Shown here piece after piece: positions 5,845-6,118 of a stretch of DNA of 6,118 nucleotides. A program made the translations under genes and the position numbers. The stretch's first letter is position 1. Each line of letters begins with the position of its first letter. Source of the DNA: Gemmatimonadaceae bacterium (GTDB taxonomy: Bacteria; Gemmatimonadota; Gemmatimonadetes; Gemmatimonadales; Gemmatimonadaceae); contig JADGQU010000160.1 in assembly GCA_017881545.1 (NCBI GenBank), positions 1 through 6,118 of the forward strand, given 5' to 3'. The notes under the pieces are model-generated. The model was not told where the DNA came from, made no database searches, and saw only the letters and a list, made by a program, of their open reading frames with translations.

Positions 5845-6118
5845 CCCGCATCCTCAACCTGTGGTGAAGACTCCGGTGGTGTTTCGCTCCGGCGCTTCGC
5901 GCCCGGCGGCTCGATCGGCAGTGTAACCACAAAGGTGGTTCCCTCGCCGACCTGGCTTGCGACTGCCGTCTTGCCGCCATGAGCTTCGACGATCTCTTTC
6001 GCAATCGCCAGGCCCAGACCCGTGCCCTCGCTCGCCGCCTGCGCCTGGTTGTCGGCCTGGTAAAACTTGTCGAAAATGTGCGGGAGCTGCGCCGCCGATA
6101 TCCCGGCCCCTGTGTCCG
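5841..6118 (-). CDS. Sensor histidine kinase, C-terminal ATPase part only
   Basis: Only the last 91 residues are in the window; the frame is open to the edge, and the start, sensor region, H-box and N-box lie outside. What is visible is the end of a HATPase_c domain. DTGAGI (G1 box) appears at the very start, followed by the F box IFDKFYQAD, then GTGLGLAI (G2 box), then the final strand segment GEGTTFVVTLP. These motifs bind ATP so that the kinase can phosphorylate its own histidine and pass the phosphate to a response regulator. The order and spacing fit a membrane PhoR/EnvZ-type hybrid-free kinase, although the sensor cannot be seen. After the domain comes a 23-residue Pro/Glu/Ser-rich tail. 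The stop TGA (5841-5843) overlaps the ATG of the lipoprotein gene. No response regulator is visible downstream; if there is a cognate one, it is probably on the far side of the kinase. Confidence 0.93.
   Translation of the reverse strand, partial: DTGAGISAAQLPHIFDKFYQADNQAQAASEGTGLGLAIAKEIVEAHGGKTAVASQVGEGTTFVVTLPIEPPGAKRRSETPPESSPQVEDAG
5852..5855 (-). promoter_or_regulatory. Shine-Dalgarno site for the lipoprotein gene
   Basis: On the minus strand, GAGG within the last kinase codons lies 7 bases before the lipoprotein ATG. It supports that start and allows independent initiation in addition to coupling through the ATGA overlap. Confidence 0.6.

Noticed and set aside
5464..5982. Plus-strand open frame of 172 codons opposite the lipoprotein and kinase genes
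   Set aside because: The minus strand carries a clear lipobox, coiled coil and kinase boxes with matching overlap and ribosome site; the plus frame has no domain signal.
5636..6004. Minus-strand open frame of 122 codons overlapping the kinase end
   Set aside because: It is a shifted reading of the kinase and lipoprotein region. The true kinase frame, without a start codon in the window, contains DTGAGI and GTGLGLAI.
1..6118. tRNA or rRNA genes, CRISPR arrays, insertion sequences, attachment sites, phage or defence genes
   Set aside because: No cloverleaf, repeat-spacer pattern, transposase, integrase or terminal repeats were seen; nearly all the window is coding with uniform composition.

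Overview
This is a GC-rich bacterial chromosomal window with dense, conserved housekeeping genes and no sign of mobile DNA. On the plus strand it holds the 3' part of ftsZ, a LytM/M23-family cell-wall endopeptidase, ftsY (the signal-recognition-particle receptor) and recG (a fork-remodelling helicase). On the minus strand, facing recG, lies a two-gene unit: the 3' end of a sensor histidine kinase followed by a small coiled-coil lipoprotein. The lipoprotein, the high GC content and the division/secretion/repair gene order fit a Gram-negative-type (diderm) bacterium. My best guess is Gemmatimonadota or a relative; this comes from the general look of the proteins and gene order, not from a search.

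Layout: positions 1-1994 are the end of a cell-division operon. ftsZ and the M23 peptidase overlap by four bases (TTGA), so Z-ring formation and a peptidoglycan-cleaving enzyme are probably translationally coupled. A strong intrinsic terminator (2025-2055) closes this unit. ftsY begins only 23 bases later. ftsY, a possible 26-codon mini-ORF and recG then follow with no spare base: each stop codon (TAG) directly abuts the next ATG, and all three lie in the same frame. A perfect 15-bp inverted repeat (5217-5248) separates recG from the convergent minus-strand pair and probably terminates transcription from both sides.

On the minus strand, the kinase stop and the lipoprotein start overlap as ATGA. 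A kinase followed by a small lipoprotein with a helical N-terminal part and a C-terminal coiled coil recalls the enterobacterial GlrK(QseE)-QseG arrangement, in which the lipoprotein modulates the kinase. This is the most interesting lead here, but it rests on architecture and gene order only. I did not find an obviously new defence, mobile or RNA system.
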